Below are positions 29,411 to 42,095 of a DNA stretch of 64,000 nt, in pieces. The DNA comes from Chlorokybus atmophyticus (Eukaryota > Streptophyta > Chlorokybophyceae > Chlorokybales > Chlorokybaceae), in the NCBI GenBank assembly GCA_009103225.1, contig RHPI01001037.1:1658726-1722725 (forward strand), given 5' to 3'. The stretch's first letter is position 1. The number at the start of each line of letters is the position of its first letter. Made by a program: the position numbers and the translations under genes. The notes beneath the pieces are model-generated. The model ran no database searches, was not told the origin of the DNA, and saw only the letters and a list, made by a program, of their open reading frames with translations.

Positions 29411-30534
29411 CCGTGAGTAAGTGCGTTTGTATAGCTCGACTCTGCATGCTACGCTGTACATTGCTGCAGCAAGGGGTACTGCCTGCCGCGTGGGCAGGCA
29501 CGTCGTAACAACAGCGCATGCTAGCATACTTCCTTTTCACCGTGTACAGCATACATTACGAGCAATCCAGGTGACGAAGGTAAGTAGGGGACAATTGCTC
29601 GGCCTTCCAACCAAGCCCTATTTGATTAAAAGCTTCTGACAGCAATGAAAGCTGATTTGGAAGAGAAGTCCATAACTCTGCAATCACCTCTGTTTGTAGC
29701 GATCTGAACAAGATGTTTATCGGCAAGCATACACGAAGTTTAGAATGCATGCCAAAATCAGCATGCCATCTCACCGCAGCTTGCCGCTCCTGCTATCGCA
29801 GCGGCAGCTCCCCCAGCGGTCTGTGGCCATGTGCGCAGCTTCCCCTTATGGCCACAACACGTTAAACTCGCAGATAAGCAAGCTAGCGGACCACGACGCC
29901 TCCCCCATTGCCAGCGCCGACATCAACAACCACCCCGCCGCCACCGCCACCGCCACCGCCGCGACGACCGCGGCTGCTAGCGCCTGAGTGCGCACGCAAG
30001 CAGAGCCCAAACCGACCAAACCAGCAGCAGGCGACGCAGCAATTGAAATGCGCAGTTCAATAAACCCTAACCTATGCAAACGGGAAAAACCCGATTCAAA
30101 ACTCCCGATCAAGCAACCACCCGGAAAACTGGGTTTTTCAGTGCTGCTTACAAAGTGTGTTGTTTGCGTGGGGAACCCCGTTTTCGGGCAATTCTGAAAC
30201 ATCGCTTCATAACATCTGGTGGAGCAAATGCTGAAATTCGTGTGACGTGACAGTGACGACGACACACTGAATCGCCACTTCAAGGACAGACGTGACGTCG
30301 AACGGGTTCATGAGGTACTGGTTGGCAGGGGTGGTGGCGGTGATCCCGATCGTGCGCTCGTTAGAGTTAGTCTGCGCGCGCGAAGCTTTGAACGTTTCAA
30401 GTTGTAGCGATTAGGGTTTGTGGGTGGCGTGCCACGTGGCGGCTTGAGGAGAGACGGGCGCCGCCACCGCCACCGCCACCGCCGCCGCCACCGCTGCCAT
30501 TGTAGGACTACCATCGGCGAGTGTTAAGGGAGTC
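29411..30534. promoter_or_regulatory. Divergent region between the AMBRA1-like and MPS1 genes
   Basis: About 1.1 kb containing the missing 5' exon of the AMBRA1-like gene and both promoters. A plus-strand open frame from an ATG at about 29763 to 29987 (MPSHRSLPLLLSQRQLPQRS...) ends in an Ala/Thr run and is not recognised. Near 30075-30200 there are A-rich/CCCG and GGGTTTTT segments that can pair. (GCC)n triplets occur at 29935-29960 and 30460-30495. Confidence 0.4.
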
Positions 30535-33500
30535 ATGGCTGCGACAATGGAGGCTTACCGCCGCCCACGAGGTAGGGTTTGCGTGTAAACGCTAGCAGTG
30601 TCATCCGCAACAGGTCTGCCGTGCATGCTTGGGTCAACATCAGCGGGTAGCATACACCTAAAGAGTGTGACTTGTCCTGCAATGTTTGTCTCTTCCTGGC
30701 ATCATCGAACTGGTGCCAAAAGCTAAGTTCACAATGCAGCTGCACAAGCGGGTCTGGAAACGTGATTGCTGCCGGCAGATGGTTGCATGTAAGTATATGG
30801 CGGTTACATCGGTTGTGGTGTCGTGCTGGCAAGGGGGAGGAAGGGGGGAGTTAGAAGGGGGAGTTTGTTGGCTAAATCAACGGTGTGAGTAAGCTCATAC
30901 ATTGAGTGGTAGGCCCTGATTTCTGGCATATAATTGTTACAGCATTGCCGGACGAGCCTGCTGCCTTTCGACCTGTCACGGCTTATGCACAGCTGCGCGT
31001 GCATACCAACGGTACGCCTTCTTCAGCTTATGGGGGAACCCCGCGGGATGACACGCCCAGGGTTGGCAGCTTACAGAACGGCACGCCACACACCAGAATG
31101 TGAGCAACTGCAGACAACAGTTGCTTGTGTACTGATCTGGAATGGGGCGCGTTATGAGACAAACCTTGACAGCGTGCGCCAGGTGGCACAACGCACATGT
31201 ATGCGCGAAATTGACTAAAGCTGACTACTTGCCATGTTGCGCAGTGATGTGGGAGCTGTGCAGAATGTAACTCCATTGAGCGTGATTCGTGAGCAGTTGA
31301 GAGAGGTTCCCAAACCAGCAGCGTCAACTGCGTCAGTTGCGACGGTGGGCAGTGGCGGTAGTCATGGTAGTGCTGAGGAGGACACAACAGTTTGCAACTC
31401 TACAGAACACAGAGGTCCTGGCATGCCACGCCCAGTACCCAAGAAGCTGGGTCAGTAAGGGCTTTCTACCGCACTGCAGGTTGCCTCTTTGAAGATGGCA
31501 GGAACATTTGTCATGATAGTATGCTGTTTGTACCCATGTAATGTATTATCATGCTGTTTGCCGTATGGCATTGAACTCACATGTCTCGCAGGGGGGCCAG
31601 CACGTCGTGTTGCAGTAACAACACCAAATTTGCCCAGCGATGAAGATCTGCTGGCGCGTATTGCACAAGAAGGTATGTTCACTGCGCTCACTACAGCAGT
31701 CTGCTTGATCTGTGAGTTGGGAACTTGGTTTGCCACTTTGCTGCGCTCTTTGCATACAGATAAAGCTCAAAGCAGGGCGCCATCCGGTGCCGAACAGCAA
31801 CCCGAGCCAGCCGCACGCGCATCCACCACTGCCGAGGACGCCCATGCGAGTATGGCAGCTGTGCAAGTTGTTTCAAAGCCCAGAGCACACAATGGAGCGC
31901 TTATCGCACCATCTTCAGCAAATGCTCTTAGAGACGGGGCTGTTGCTGCCTTGCCACGAGATCAGCCTCCAGATAAGCCTGCCGTCGAGCCTTTCCGGCA
32001 AGACCCTGCTGAACGGGCTGTCCCAAGCAACTCGGTAGACGGAGCCTTTATGCAGAGTGGGAGTCAGCAACAGAGCAAACAGAACGCGCGCTCCATACCA
32101 GCAGCTCCCACGCCTGTACAAAGCAAAGAGCCTTCAGAGTTGCAACAGCCCTTTCGTGGCGCTGAAGCGTCAGCAACGTCAGCTGCGTATTGCAAGCCTG
32201 CTGTAGCGCTGGCTGCAGGGCAAGAACAGTACCACGAAAAGGCCCCAAGACCTGCTGTTCAAGTGCAACAACAGCAACAAGCATTGGCAGTAGCAAGGAC
32301 AGCTGTGCCTGGGCGACAAGCGGACTCAATGGCGCCAGTCGCAAGTGAGCCTGCGCATACAGTACCCTCTTTCAACAATGCTGGTGGGGCGCAGAACACA
32401 GAGGCTGCTGACAAAGCACAACAGCACACCGAGACAAGGGCTGCAACCGCAGAAGGTGCGCATGCGCGAGAGGATGCGAGCACCATCTGGGTGAATGGCG
32501 TCAGGTACACGAAATTGGAGTGCGTTGGCAAGGGAGGCTCCAGCAAAGTTTTTAAGGTTTGTGATCAGGAGTTCATGATCAGTGACAGTGACACAGCTGC
32601 TGACAGGCTCTGACCTTATGCAGGTCATCGCTCCAAACCGCAAGATATATGCAGTCAAGCGCATCCGTCTCAATGGTCGGGATGGAGAGTCGGCAACTGG
32701 GTTTCTTGCAGAGATTGACAAGTTGCAGCAGTTCAAGGGGCATCACTACATCATTCAACTGATTGACTCGCAGGTAAGTGTAAAACATCTGTGCTTGCTG
32801 CTTAACTTGCTTTAACACAACAAACAGTGGTGTTTCTTTGCGCCAGGTGCTAACACAGGATGGGCTCATCTACATGGTGCTCGAGTATGGTGAAACAGAC
32901 CTGGCACGACAGCTGGCGGTGCGAGCAAGGGAAGGTCGTGTCAATGACAACAACTTTTTGAGATACTACTGGCAGCAGATGCTGGAGGCAGTGGCCACAA
33001 TACACAAGGGTCGTATTGTCCATCAAGACCTGAAACCTGCCAACTTCGTCCTGGCTGAAGGTGTCCTAAAGCTGATAGACTTTGGCATCGCCAACCGTAT
33101 GGCCTCAGAGAACACCACAAGTGTCATGCAGGAGAGCCCAGTCGGCACGCTGAACTACATGGCACCAGAAGCTATCAGGTGCATGCAAAACACCAGTGTC
33201 ATATGACGTACTTGTCATTATGCATGGCAGCACAACGCCGCGTTGCTGATGGATGTTCCTTTTGCAGTCGAGGGGCACCAGGCGTACGTGTTGGTCGAGC
33301 ATCTGACGTTTGGTCACTGGGGTGCATATTGTACCAGATGACGTATGGTCACACGCCGTTCCATGCGCTGCCATACATCCCTAAGATGCATGCTATCCTT
33401 GACTCGCGACATGCCATTGCATATCCTCACATCCACAACCCTACACTTCTAGACACTCTGCGAAAGTGCCTAGAACGCGATCCCGCTCGCCGCATTAGCA

Positions 33501-33794
33501 TTGAGGGACTTTTAGAGCACCCCTTCCTCAACCCGTATTGTGGGTTGTTGCCACCGCCATCAACCCAGGTACGTCAATGTGGGTCTCGCAAGGGATCTTG
33601 GAGGTTTTGTTGTTGCTGCCATGTTACTCTACTATGCATCATGTAGTTGCATCTGTGCCCGCAATTGCAAGGGCTAGTATGTGCGTGGTACGCTGCACTG
33701 ATATCCTTGCATTCTGGCACAGGTTGCCCAGGACGAGAGGCCACCTGCATTAACACAGGAAGCCATGCCTGGTAGATCAGGCACAAACAGCTAA
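30535..33794 (+). CDS. MPS1: MPS1/TTK-type dual-specificity protein kinase
   Basis: Secure exons are 30943-31099, 31245-31450, 31592-31672, 31760-32556, 32624-32773, 32847-33178, 33268-33568 and 33723-33794, all in phase. An upstream exon ends at 30788. The start may be the ATG at 30535 or one at 30734; the join was not resolved. The N-terminal about 390 residues are disordered, Ala/Gln-rich. The kinase domain opens [20 protein letters not shown] (Gly loop), with Lys in [21 protein letters not shown], the catalytic loop [16 protein letters not shown], the activation loop [20 protein letters not shown] and [19 protein letters not shown]. These match the MPS1 family, the spindle-checkpoint kinase that phosphorylates kinetochore KNL1. 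The HRD Arg is Gln here (human MPS1 has Ser, from memory). The short tail ends GRSGTNS. An active kinase at kinetochores is inferred. Confidence 0.93.
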
Positions 33795-34538
33795 CCAATA
33801 CTTGTGACTCTGGTCATTGTTTAGACACTGTATGTATGAATTAGCTAAGCTACATGCCACGTACTGACACGAGTGCATCAGCGTGTGCATATGTGCATAC
33901 ACATGAAGCTCATGCACCTGCACGTGTTGCAGGATATGATTGCGATACTTTGACTTAATTCGTCAGCCTGTATTGTGCTTTTATAGTGTAGTGTGTTCTT
34001 AGCTGTCGTCAAGCATATCTTGCCTTTAACAACACGCCGATTGCTGCGCAATGCTCTTAGTAGGACCGCGAAATCACATCATAAGTTGATACAGTACGCA
34101 TCTACGCATGGTGCTACTGGTAGCAGCATAAGATGACAATGACATGGTTTCAATTGTACAGTGAATGAAAGTTGAAGTAACCGCCCGGCGTGTTTTTGCT
34201 CTTTTTCTACAATCAAGGTTGTCTATAAAATGCAGGCTGTACCACAACACTTTTTGTTCGATGTATGCAATTGTTCAGTTTGCGAGACATCGAGCATTTG
34301 GTGTTATGCAGTGCCGTGTTGTGTGGCTAGGCTCTAGTCGCTGCCAATCGCACCACCATTATATTTCGTAATGTTATACATTGTAATACTTGTTGGTTGT
34401 TCGTAGTTACGTGCTTTCTTGAGTACACTTGATTCATTATATTATTGCGAGATGTTTCTGCAGCGTGCAAAACAATAATAACAATTGACATTCGCTATTA
34501 ATGAAATGACATTTACGACATGCATATCAATATCATAA

Positions 34539-34583
34539 ATGGTTTATGTTGTGTACCACAAGCTGGTACACACCATAAACCAT
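34539..34583. repeat. 20-bp inverted repeat with one mismatch
   Basis: Arms 34539-34558 and 34564-34583 pair with a single mismatch around a five-base loop. A diverged partial copy of the arm follows at about 34581-34606, suggesting repeated foldback events. Confidence 0.85.
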
Positions 34584-35350
34584 GTACCGCAAGCTGTTAC
34601 ACAACATAATGCTAGCTAGTGGAATTTCTTACATTGTACGAAAAAACTTAGTAGTTGGGTTTACAAGTGTTGAAGCATCATATTACAACAAAATTGATAT
34701 TGACACCAACGACAGCGTCACAATTGTCTTATAAACCATTTACATTGTCAGTATGCATGTTACGCATATTGTTACAGTGCATGCATTGCACTGCCAAGTG
34801 GTGCAATGTTTGTACTATATATCACATATGATATATACGCGGATGTGAGTTATAAGGAGTGTTGACGTCTTATTGATCATGCAACCCATTGGCTTTCTTG
34901 CGCAATACTCTTTTATGAAAACTCCATCACTTTTTGAAGTTGGCAATGGTACGTGGTAAGTTGTACATTGTGTGCATTATGCCGTATGCAAATACATTTA
35001 CTTGCAATCGAATCTATGAATGTATCTTTAGATATGGGGTGATTTGACAACATACAAATCATGAGTGCCTAAATCCAAAGCTTTACAATTTATTTTTTAT
35101 CACATCGTATTAGATAGCAAAAGGCAATGCCATTGCCGTGTCACGCACATCAGCTATGCATGATTAATAAACACCCTCATTGAGGGTCTTCACATAGATT
35201 AAAATAAACACAAACAAGCTAGCAAAGTTCAACTATTAAACGGTTTGTGCATCACAAAATTATTGATGCATTTTTGCATAAATGCACCAACATGCAATGT
35301 CATGGCCAACATTAGCCATAATTGACTCCATCATTTCGTCTCATTACACA

Positions 35351-35392
35351 ATGATGGTGTCACAAAACAAGTATGTTTTGTGACACCATCAT
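35351..35392. repeat. Perfect 19-bp inverted repeat with 4-base loop
   Basis: Arms 35351-35369 and 35374-35392 are exactly complementary around AGTA, in the AT-rich convergent spacer. Confidence 0.92.
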
Positions 35393-36002
35393 CTCGACCA
35401 AGCACATCAAGGTAATCACTTTGCAATCGCTACCAACATGCTTACATTGAATTAGCACACTTTGGTTCACTCCGCACTTGCAAAAGCGGATCCCGCGTAT
35501 CCATTGGCATGGGCATGTAGTATGTGTGTGTACTGGGTGCTGTATCATACATGCTCAAAACGTGTTTGCATGCGCACTCAGTTAGTCAACATGCCTATAC
35601 AGTGTGTGAACACTTGCTGCCACTCTGTAATAGAGCGTGTGTGATTAGGCAGAGGTCCATCCTACTGCTTGACCTTATTAGTTTGTATATAATACGAAAG
35701 TCCCGTAGGCAAGAGGCTGTGCAACCTCTCGTCAAATAGTTGATCAAAGTAGTGTTTACTTCCTTACATATGAGTGATGATCGTCAAGTACTCACACCTG
35801 CGCCACGCTGCCTTCGCCCCGCACAACTTGTGACAGCATTTAATGACCGCATGCTGACATATGATGGAAGGCATGGTCGCATCTGAACATGTCGACAGCA
35901 TGCGCGCTCAGCTAGTACATACGATAACGCAGGGGCGCAATGACTGTTACAGATTGTATCTAAGCAACGAAATTGGCACAAGAAAGAAACTATACATAGC
36001 GG

Positions 36003-37479
36003 TTAGTTCTTGGGGCCACTGGTCTGGCTTGGTCCGCATCTCTCAACCATGGTGTCATACAACTGCTTGCCATTCTGCAGAGCAACAACGCAACAACACC
36101 CAAAAGGATCCAATCAACCTTTGTGCGCAGTTGCAACTCTCTTGCATCATTACAGCACAGCATTGCATTGTACAGCCGCTTACCATGATGACTGGGAAGA
36201 AGTGTATTTGTCCTTCCGGCTTTGTTTGAGTCTCCTTGAAGTAGACCAACACAGGAAACCCAGGCCACCAGAACTCCCAGTTGGTAAAAGACTTATAACT
36301 GCATCAAAGCAAGGTAGATCCAAAATCAGCAGTGACCTGATCCTTCGGAAGAGATCCCAATGCATGTGTAGTACTGCCTTGTGTCAACACAATCAGCAAC
36401 CACTTGTTCATGTACCTCCAACGGTTGTCACCACCAACAAAGGCATTCTCGGATGGGTCCTTATCCTCACCAATGGACACTTTCTGCAAGAAGCAATGGC
36501 AAGCTGTGACTCAGGGCAAGGAGCAGCAGGAGCATGAATCAGCATGACATGATAGGCTGCTGTACACTGCCATTGCATGCGTACCAAGGTCTCAGCATCA
36601 AACTGGAACCGCACCCGGAATGTCTGCAACAGCGCCATATGTGTCAGGTTGCGCACCATGCTTGCACCTCGCTCATAGGCATGTTATGGCTTGCTTGACA
36701 GGTCAACACATGCAATGCCTGCTGAAACTTTTACTCCCCATGCAGAGTACCTGCACCGCCAGCAAAGCGCCCAGCAGAGCAAACGGTGCTGCAACCAAGT
36801 CTGCTTTGGCGGAGGCAAGCACAGCGCCAATGCCTGCAAGTGCGGTTACCAAGCATTAGCGCACGTGTACTGCGTGCACACAACCCAGCATGATCGATCA
36901 CTTTGCCTAGCAAAGAAGCTGCTAGCCGTAGGTCTGGCTCTATGACAACAACGTCCTTTGCCGTGGCCTGCTCAAATGCACACAACATAGCGTCAAGTCA
37001 TCCTCAAGCAGTGTGCTGCGGGCTTGCTTACTCACTCCAACAGCTTCACATACGCTAAGACTCAACCATGCACGTACACAGTGCAACACTCGCTCACAAG
37101 ACAGCAGGTCTAGAAATGTCACTAACAATGAGCAATAGTACTGGCAAGTACGACTAGCATAGCGGCAAGCCAGCGTACCTTGCGAGCAACGACTTGAAGC
37201 ACGTGTCCAGCACCGGTTTCTGCCATAGCAAGCAGAACATCAGCATGTTCAAGGTTGCAACTTTTTGCATGGTCAATTCGTACAATGCAACGCCAACCCC
37301 AGCAAGCACATACTTGCGCCAAGCGCCTTGGAAGCCAGGGGCAGCCTGGCTCCTCCAGCAAACGAAGTGGACAGCGGCCTCAAGCCACGGCAACAGCCAC
37401 GAGGCGTTGCTGAAGCAGCCACTGGAGCACGGAACACGCAAGGCGAGCCCAATCCCACTACCATCACCATCGCCGCCAT
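36003..37479 (-). CDS. DUF3119-like plastid membrane protein (N-terminus uncertain)
   Basis: Secure exons in phase are about 37250-37179, 36967-36907, 36833-36751, 36623-36585, 36483-36416, 36298-36184 and 36074-36003. The protein reads VVVIEPDLRLAASLLGIGAV (first membrane segment), then AAPFALLGALLAVQTFRVRF (second), ENAFVGGDNRW, NWEFWWPGFPVLVYFKETQT and IHFFPVIM, ending in KN. The NWxFWWPxxPVLxYFKE and HFFPV motifs are those I recall for cyanobacterial and chloroplast DUF3119 proteins, small proteins of unknown function. A probable transit-peptide exon starts at the ATG at 37479 (MAAMVMVVGLGSPCVFRAPV...). Its join to the next exon could not be made in frame with good sites, so the first about 80 residues are provisional. 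The intron after 36907 starts GC rather than GT. Confidence 0.75.
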
Positions 37480-37676
37480 CGCCGACGCCACCGCCGCTAT
37501 CGCCCACGACGACAATGCCAATGCCAAGCATGCAACAATGTACCACGTTAGCTTCCAGCAACAACGGTACTACCCAACGTTAGTTAAGGCTCCAGCTTCA
37601 AACAAAGATTTGGGTGGCATCACTCTGGCAATTATTGCATGCCGCGGCAGCGGCGGCGGTGTCGGCGGTGTGGGCG
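37480..37676. promoter_or_regulatory. Short divergent promoter between the DUF3119-like and coiled-coil genes
   Basis: About 200 bases separate the likely start codons of the two opposed genes, so promoter elements are shared or overlapping. The left boundary depends on the unresolved DUF3119 start. No motif was recognised. Confidence 0.45.
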
Positions 37677-40600
37677 ATGGGGACGCCCGCAGGAGCAGGG
37701 GTCGGGTCTGGAGCGAGGAGGTCTGAGGGCTTTCTTCTCCAGCGAGGGGGCGGAGCTATCGTCGGTGCGGAGGTGGTGCCCCGAGGCGATGAAGTGTGGC
37801 GCCGCTTCCGGGCGGCGGGCTCACTCGGCGGCCATGTGCCCAGAGCTGAGGCTGAGGAGATGGCCGCCAGGCTGTCTGCACTTGAGCAGCAGGTTGATGT
37901 CTACTTATGTGTGTTATGGCATGGCAAGTAATGTTGCGTGCAGCAAGGCTTTGTTGGTGTTTCATTTCCATGTTTTGGGACTGGCTTTGTGGCTGTGAAC
38001 GTTGCTTTCATCCATCAGGCTGAGTGGCTAGAAGGAGAGAGGGAAACATTGATTGCAGAAGTGGAGCAGCAGGCTTACGCTTTGCAAGCTGCGGAGAATG
38101 CTGCTGCCGCTGCGCAAGTAAGATAGCAGCATGCAGCTTGAAACGCAATCCCCAATTCGTGTCCCCTCTACAGGCAGCGTCTATGCACTGATTGCATGCG
38201 TCCAGCATTTCTCATGTTCATTAAACTGCAGTAGGCAATATTGCAAGCACTACCGGGTTATCAACGTTTGTCAATGCGCTTGTAGGCCGACAGCATGTTG
38301 TTGCGACTCTTGTAACCATCGTGTGTACTAGGATGCACTGGGTCAGGAGACGAAGCAGCATGAGCTGCGCGTTAAGACCATGGAGCAGGTAATGCGCTGA
38401 TGCACCTGTTGTGTTTGGTTCGCACATTGAAGCTTGCGCGCATGTGCACGTTGCAATGGCATAGTGGATGTTGAACTATCACCACATGCATTGAGTTGAG
38501 AGCATTGTCACAACAGCCATCACATTGGCATTTGTAAACGATGTGCATTGACAGGTGTTGGCGAGAGTCCAAGCAGAGCTTGAAACAGAGCGATTGGTGC
38601 GCCAGCAGGTGAGCGTTACTTGTGTGACTGACTACTTGCCACTGTGCAAGACGTGCCCATGCCCGCTCACCCGTACAGAATTTATATCTCGGTTGAGCTG
38701 ACGGAACAGCACCACGTGAGTGTGTCATACATGTCAATATTCCTGGCCTGATCATGTGCATGGTCATTTTGCGCATGCAGGCAGAGGCTGTTCAGAAACG
38801 AGCAGAGGCTGAGTTGCAGCAAGTAAGGTTGCAGGAGTCCGCCAAGCTGACGGCACTTCAAGAGGAGCTTGAAGCCGCACGCCTAGCCGCCCAGACTGAA
38901 CAAGAAACAGCAGGTCAGGACTACGTGCACAGTGCTGAAGAGTGCTGTTCTGTGTCCTCTTGGGCAATATTTTGGTGGGGTCGCACACATATTTGGTGTC
39001 TTGCAGAGCGGGAGAAGGATTTGCTCACGAGAAAGCTGAGGGGTGCACAGCAGGCTGCTACACATGCAGATGAGTTGCGCAAAGAGGCAGAGGCCAGTGC
39101 AGCTGCATCAGTAAAGGCGGCAGAAGTTTCAGCGACAAAGGCTCGCAGTAAGGCAAGTGGCTGTCTGGACATTTATCACAGGGTTGATCATGATCAGTTC
39201 TAGTCCGTGCTACATAGGCTTGTCGTGTGTGCCAACAAGACATGTCGCAGGGATATCGTTGGTCCTGAATGATGTTGGTTGGGCCGTGGCTGCATAATTG
39301 CGTGGTGCACACTTTCCGTGTATGCTCTATCTGCACATTATCGTATAGCGCTAGAGCTATACTGCTACCGCTGATGTCCATTGCTGGTGGAGGTGCCATC
39401 TATGTTGCTTTTATCAACTCTTGATGACTGCTATTAGGCACGCAAGACTGAGAAGCGTGCACAAGAAAAGGATCGTGAAGCTCAGCAGCTGCTTGAATCC
39501 GCACAGCAGCGGGAACAGGCACGTTGCAGCCGCACTGAGTTAATGCTGTTGCTGTTGATCTTACTTTCCTTGCTGACACTAGATGCTGAGTGGGTCGCTA
39601 TTCTTCGTTGCAGGAGGTAGAGGCGCGAGAAGGGGCTGTCAGACAACAGCAAGCCAAGTTGGACGAGGCTGTGAAGTCGTTCGAAGATGAGCGAAAGAGC
39701 CTTGAGATGCGGGAGGAACACTTGCAAAAGATTTCCAGTGAGGTATAGCTGGGAGGCATCCCTTCTGTTTGTGGCCCTGCTTGTCGTTGATGCTTACATC
39801 ATGTGCGCAGAATCTAGAACGGTATGCTGAGAGTGGACACTTGGAAGAGGCGCTGAAAACGAGGCAGACAGCGCTTGAACAGCAAGAGGCTGAAGTCCGG
39901 TCCAAGTTTGCAGAACTGGAGCAGCAGTTTGCAACTGTCTCGGAGGCAAAGACAGTGAGTACAGTGAAGACAGATAGTTTTTTTTTTTGTTTTTACTTTA
40001 CTGCAGCGTATGCAATTTTGACATGGCTCAAGCCTTGTGTGCAAGCATACGCGTGTATATCAAATATCTATAGTCGTGCAGGAACAGAGTCTTGGTGAGT
40101 GCATGCTCACCGTTAATCAACTGTTTGTCAGGCACTTGAGCAACAGCGCGCAGAGATGGAAGTGGCACGTGACGCATTGTCTCAGCAAGTTGCAAAGTCA
40201 GACAAACAAGTTGAGGAGATACTGCACCAGCAGGACGTTTTGGAGAAGCAACAGGTGCTCAAAGCATGTTGAGCAGCCTGCATGAAGTTCAGGTGTAACG
40301 CTTTTGATGACAGACCGCTATGCAAGAGCTGCAAAGGGACATGGATGCGCGGGAAGCCGCGGCAGAACAAAAAGAAGCAGACTTGATTGCAAGAGAAAAG
40401 GCGCTGGCAAAAAAAGACGGACAGCTGTGCAAACGCGAGGCATTGCTGCAGAACTTGAAAATGGAGGAGGCGCAGGCAAATCGCAGGTTGGTTCATGTTT
40501 GGTTCCGTGTGCTTGTGGTTCTACCATGTGAACAAGCTGAGTATACTGTTTTTCATGATATGCGCAGAGTAAAGGAGGCTATGCGTCTAGAGACTGAGGT

Positions 40601-42095
40601 ACAGCAGCGAGAGAGGCAGTTGCTGGCAGAACTGTTGAAACTTGAAAGCCAGCCTGATCCGATGGAAGAGGTTGCGAAGAGGGAGCAGGAGTTGATGGCT
40701 AGGATTGCTGACAGAGAAGCCAGTTTGCATGAACAGGCAGCATTTCTCGCGGAGAAGGAACGCAAATTAATGACAGAGCTCCTTCAACTTGAAGGCAGTG
40801 TTGATACAGAGGAGGTTGCCAACAGCAAGAAGCGACGCAGAGTGGAGTCTCATCAAGATGCTCATTGCCCTCAAGGACAGCCACCCAGTCAGCCAGTCGA
40901 TGCGTTGAGTACTCCAAGCAGGAGGAGAGCCTGGTGGTCTTTCCTTCACGGTCGCAGGTCAGCGCTTGACTGCTCTGAGGTCATGTTCAGAGCCAAACTG
41001 TGCACTTGTGTAATGTTATGTTGTTGTGTTGTAGGGAACTGGCGATGGAGCAGCTGAGCACACCCCAGGAGGATGGGGATGAGCACATGCATGCTTTGCC
41101 GCCTATCGCAGAAGGTACCTCAGAGAGGTCAATGGCAGCTGATGAGCCCGGCACGCACGAGCAGAGCGCTGACAAAGGCACTAAGCGTGACGGGTCTCGC
41201 TATCAATTGCGCGAGAATGCCAAGCATCGGCAGACTTCTGCAGATGTATCATACGAAGCACCTGCTGCGAGTGATGCAGAGGAGCATCACACATCTGCAG
41301 AGGTGTGTGCTGCCCCTGAAGCGGATGAGCAAGTTGCCCCTGATGCACAAACAATGGAGCCCGCACGAGATGAACACCAGGCCGATGCGCCGGCGAGCGC
41401 ATCCGCCGTGTCTGTCACTGTGACAACAGTGGTCGACACAACAACCACTGCATGTCAAAGACCTGAGGACTTGCACACGCAAGACATGCTGGTGGACTCG
41501 CTGCCGCCCCTGCCGACAGAACAGGAACTTGAGCTCGCTGACATTGCCGCAGGCATGGTTGAAGACGCCGCCGCCGAGACGCCTGCTGCAAGCACAGGCC
41601 AGCACTCTCCAGCAACGCCTACGGGACAGCTCCAGGCCATGGCAACCGGCTTCGCCTCCTCCGTCTTCTCCACCATCTTCAACCGGAGGTAGGTGGTGGG
41701 GTTTTTGGTCTTAAGCCACTGTTGTAGCATGCACAACAACAACAACAACAACAACAACAGCAGCATTCACAGCAACCATAGCATGCCATGGCTGTTGGTT
41801 GATACCAAAACTTCACGCCAACACTCCTTGTGTGTGATGTTCTGTACACAGTCCCAACATTTTTCCTCCGTCCAAGCTCAACGACCAACCCGACACGCTG
41901 GACCTCCAGCAGCAGCCTTCGGCCTCTAACGATGCACAACCCGCAGCCACGGGTGACAGCCACTCCGAGCAGACAAGTCAGCGCAGCCAGAGGCGAAGTA
42001 GTAGGAAGGCCGAGCGGCAGGTGCAGTCGGTGCCGACGACGCCGGGCTCAAGCCGCTACAACCTAAGGCAAAAGCGGGGCTTATCTCACAAGTAG
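37677..42095 (+). CDS. Long coiled-coil protein, candidate NMCP/CRWN-like nuclear lamina protein
   Basis: Fourteen exons give exactly 880 codons plus stop: 37677-37892, 38019-38117, 38332-38388, 38555-38608, 38781-38913, 39007-39152, 39438-39518, 39614-39742, 39811-39954, 40132-40254, 40314-40486, 40568-40957, 41035-41688 and 41852-42095. A short head leads into about 480 residues of Glu/Gln/Lys/Ala-rich heptad sequence (ERETLIAEVEQQAYALQAAE; REQELMARIADREASLHEQ). A basic SKKRRRVE stretch resembling a nuclear import signal follows. The tail is acidic and Ser/Thr-rich and contains SRYQLRE and, near the end, SRYNLRQKRG. RYNLR-type motifs near the C-terminus are a hallmark of plant NMCP/CRWN proteins (from memory). 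A role in the nuclear periphery is inferred; generic coiled coil is the alternative. Two introns appear to start with GC (39153, 39519). The start ATG follows an Ala-rich frame open further upstream. Confidence 0.75.
41733..41759. repeat. (CAA)n microsatellite in the last intron of the coiled-coil gene
   Basis: About nine uninterrupted CAA/ACA units in the intron between 41689 and 41851. Confidence 0.95.

Larger units (their letters stand above)
33795..36002. other. 2.2-kb AT-rich convergent intergenic region
   Basis: No gene is supported between the 3' ends of MPS1 (+) and the DUF3119-like gene (-). Composition is clearly more AT-rich than the flanks from about 34000 to 35460. It contains two snap-back inverted repeats. 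Stops are frequent in all frames. Confidence 0.6.

Noticed and set aside
40081-40094. 13-base micro-exon in the coiled-coil gene
   Set aside because: It would shift the frame of the following exon; joining 39954 directly to 40132 keeps the frame.
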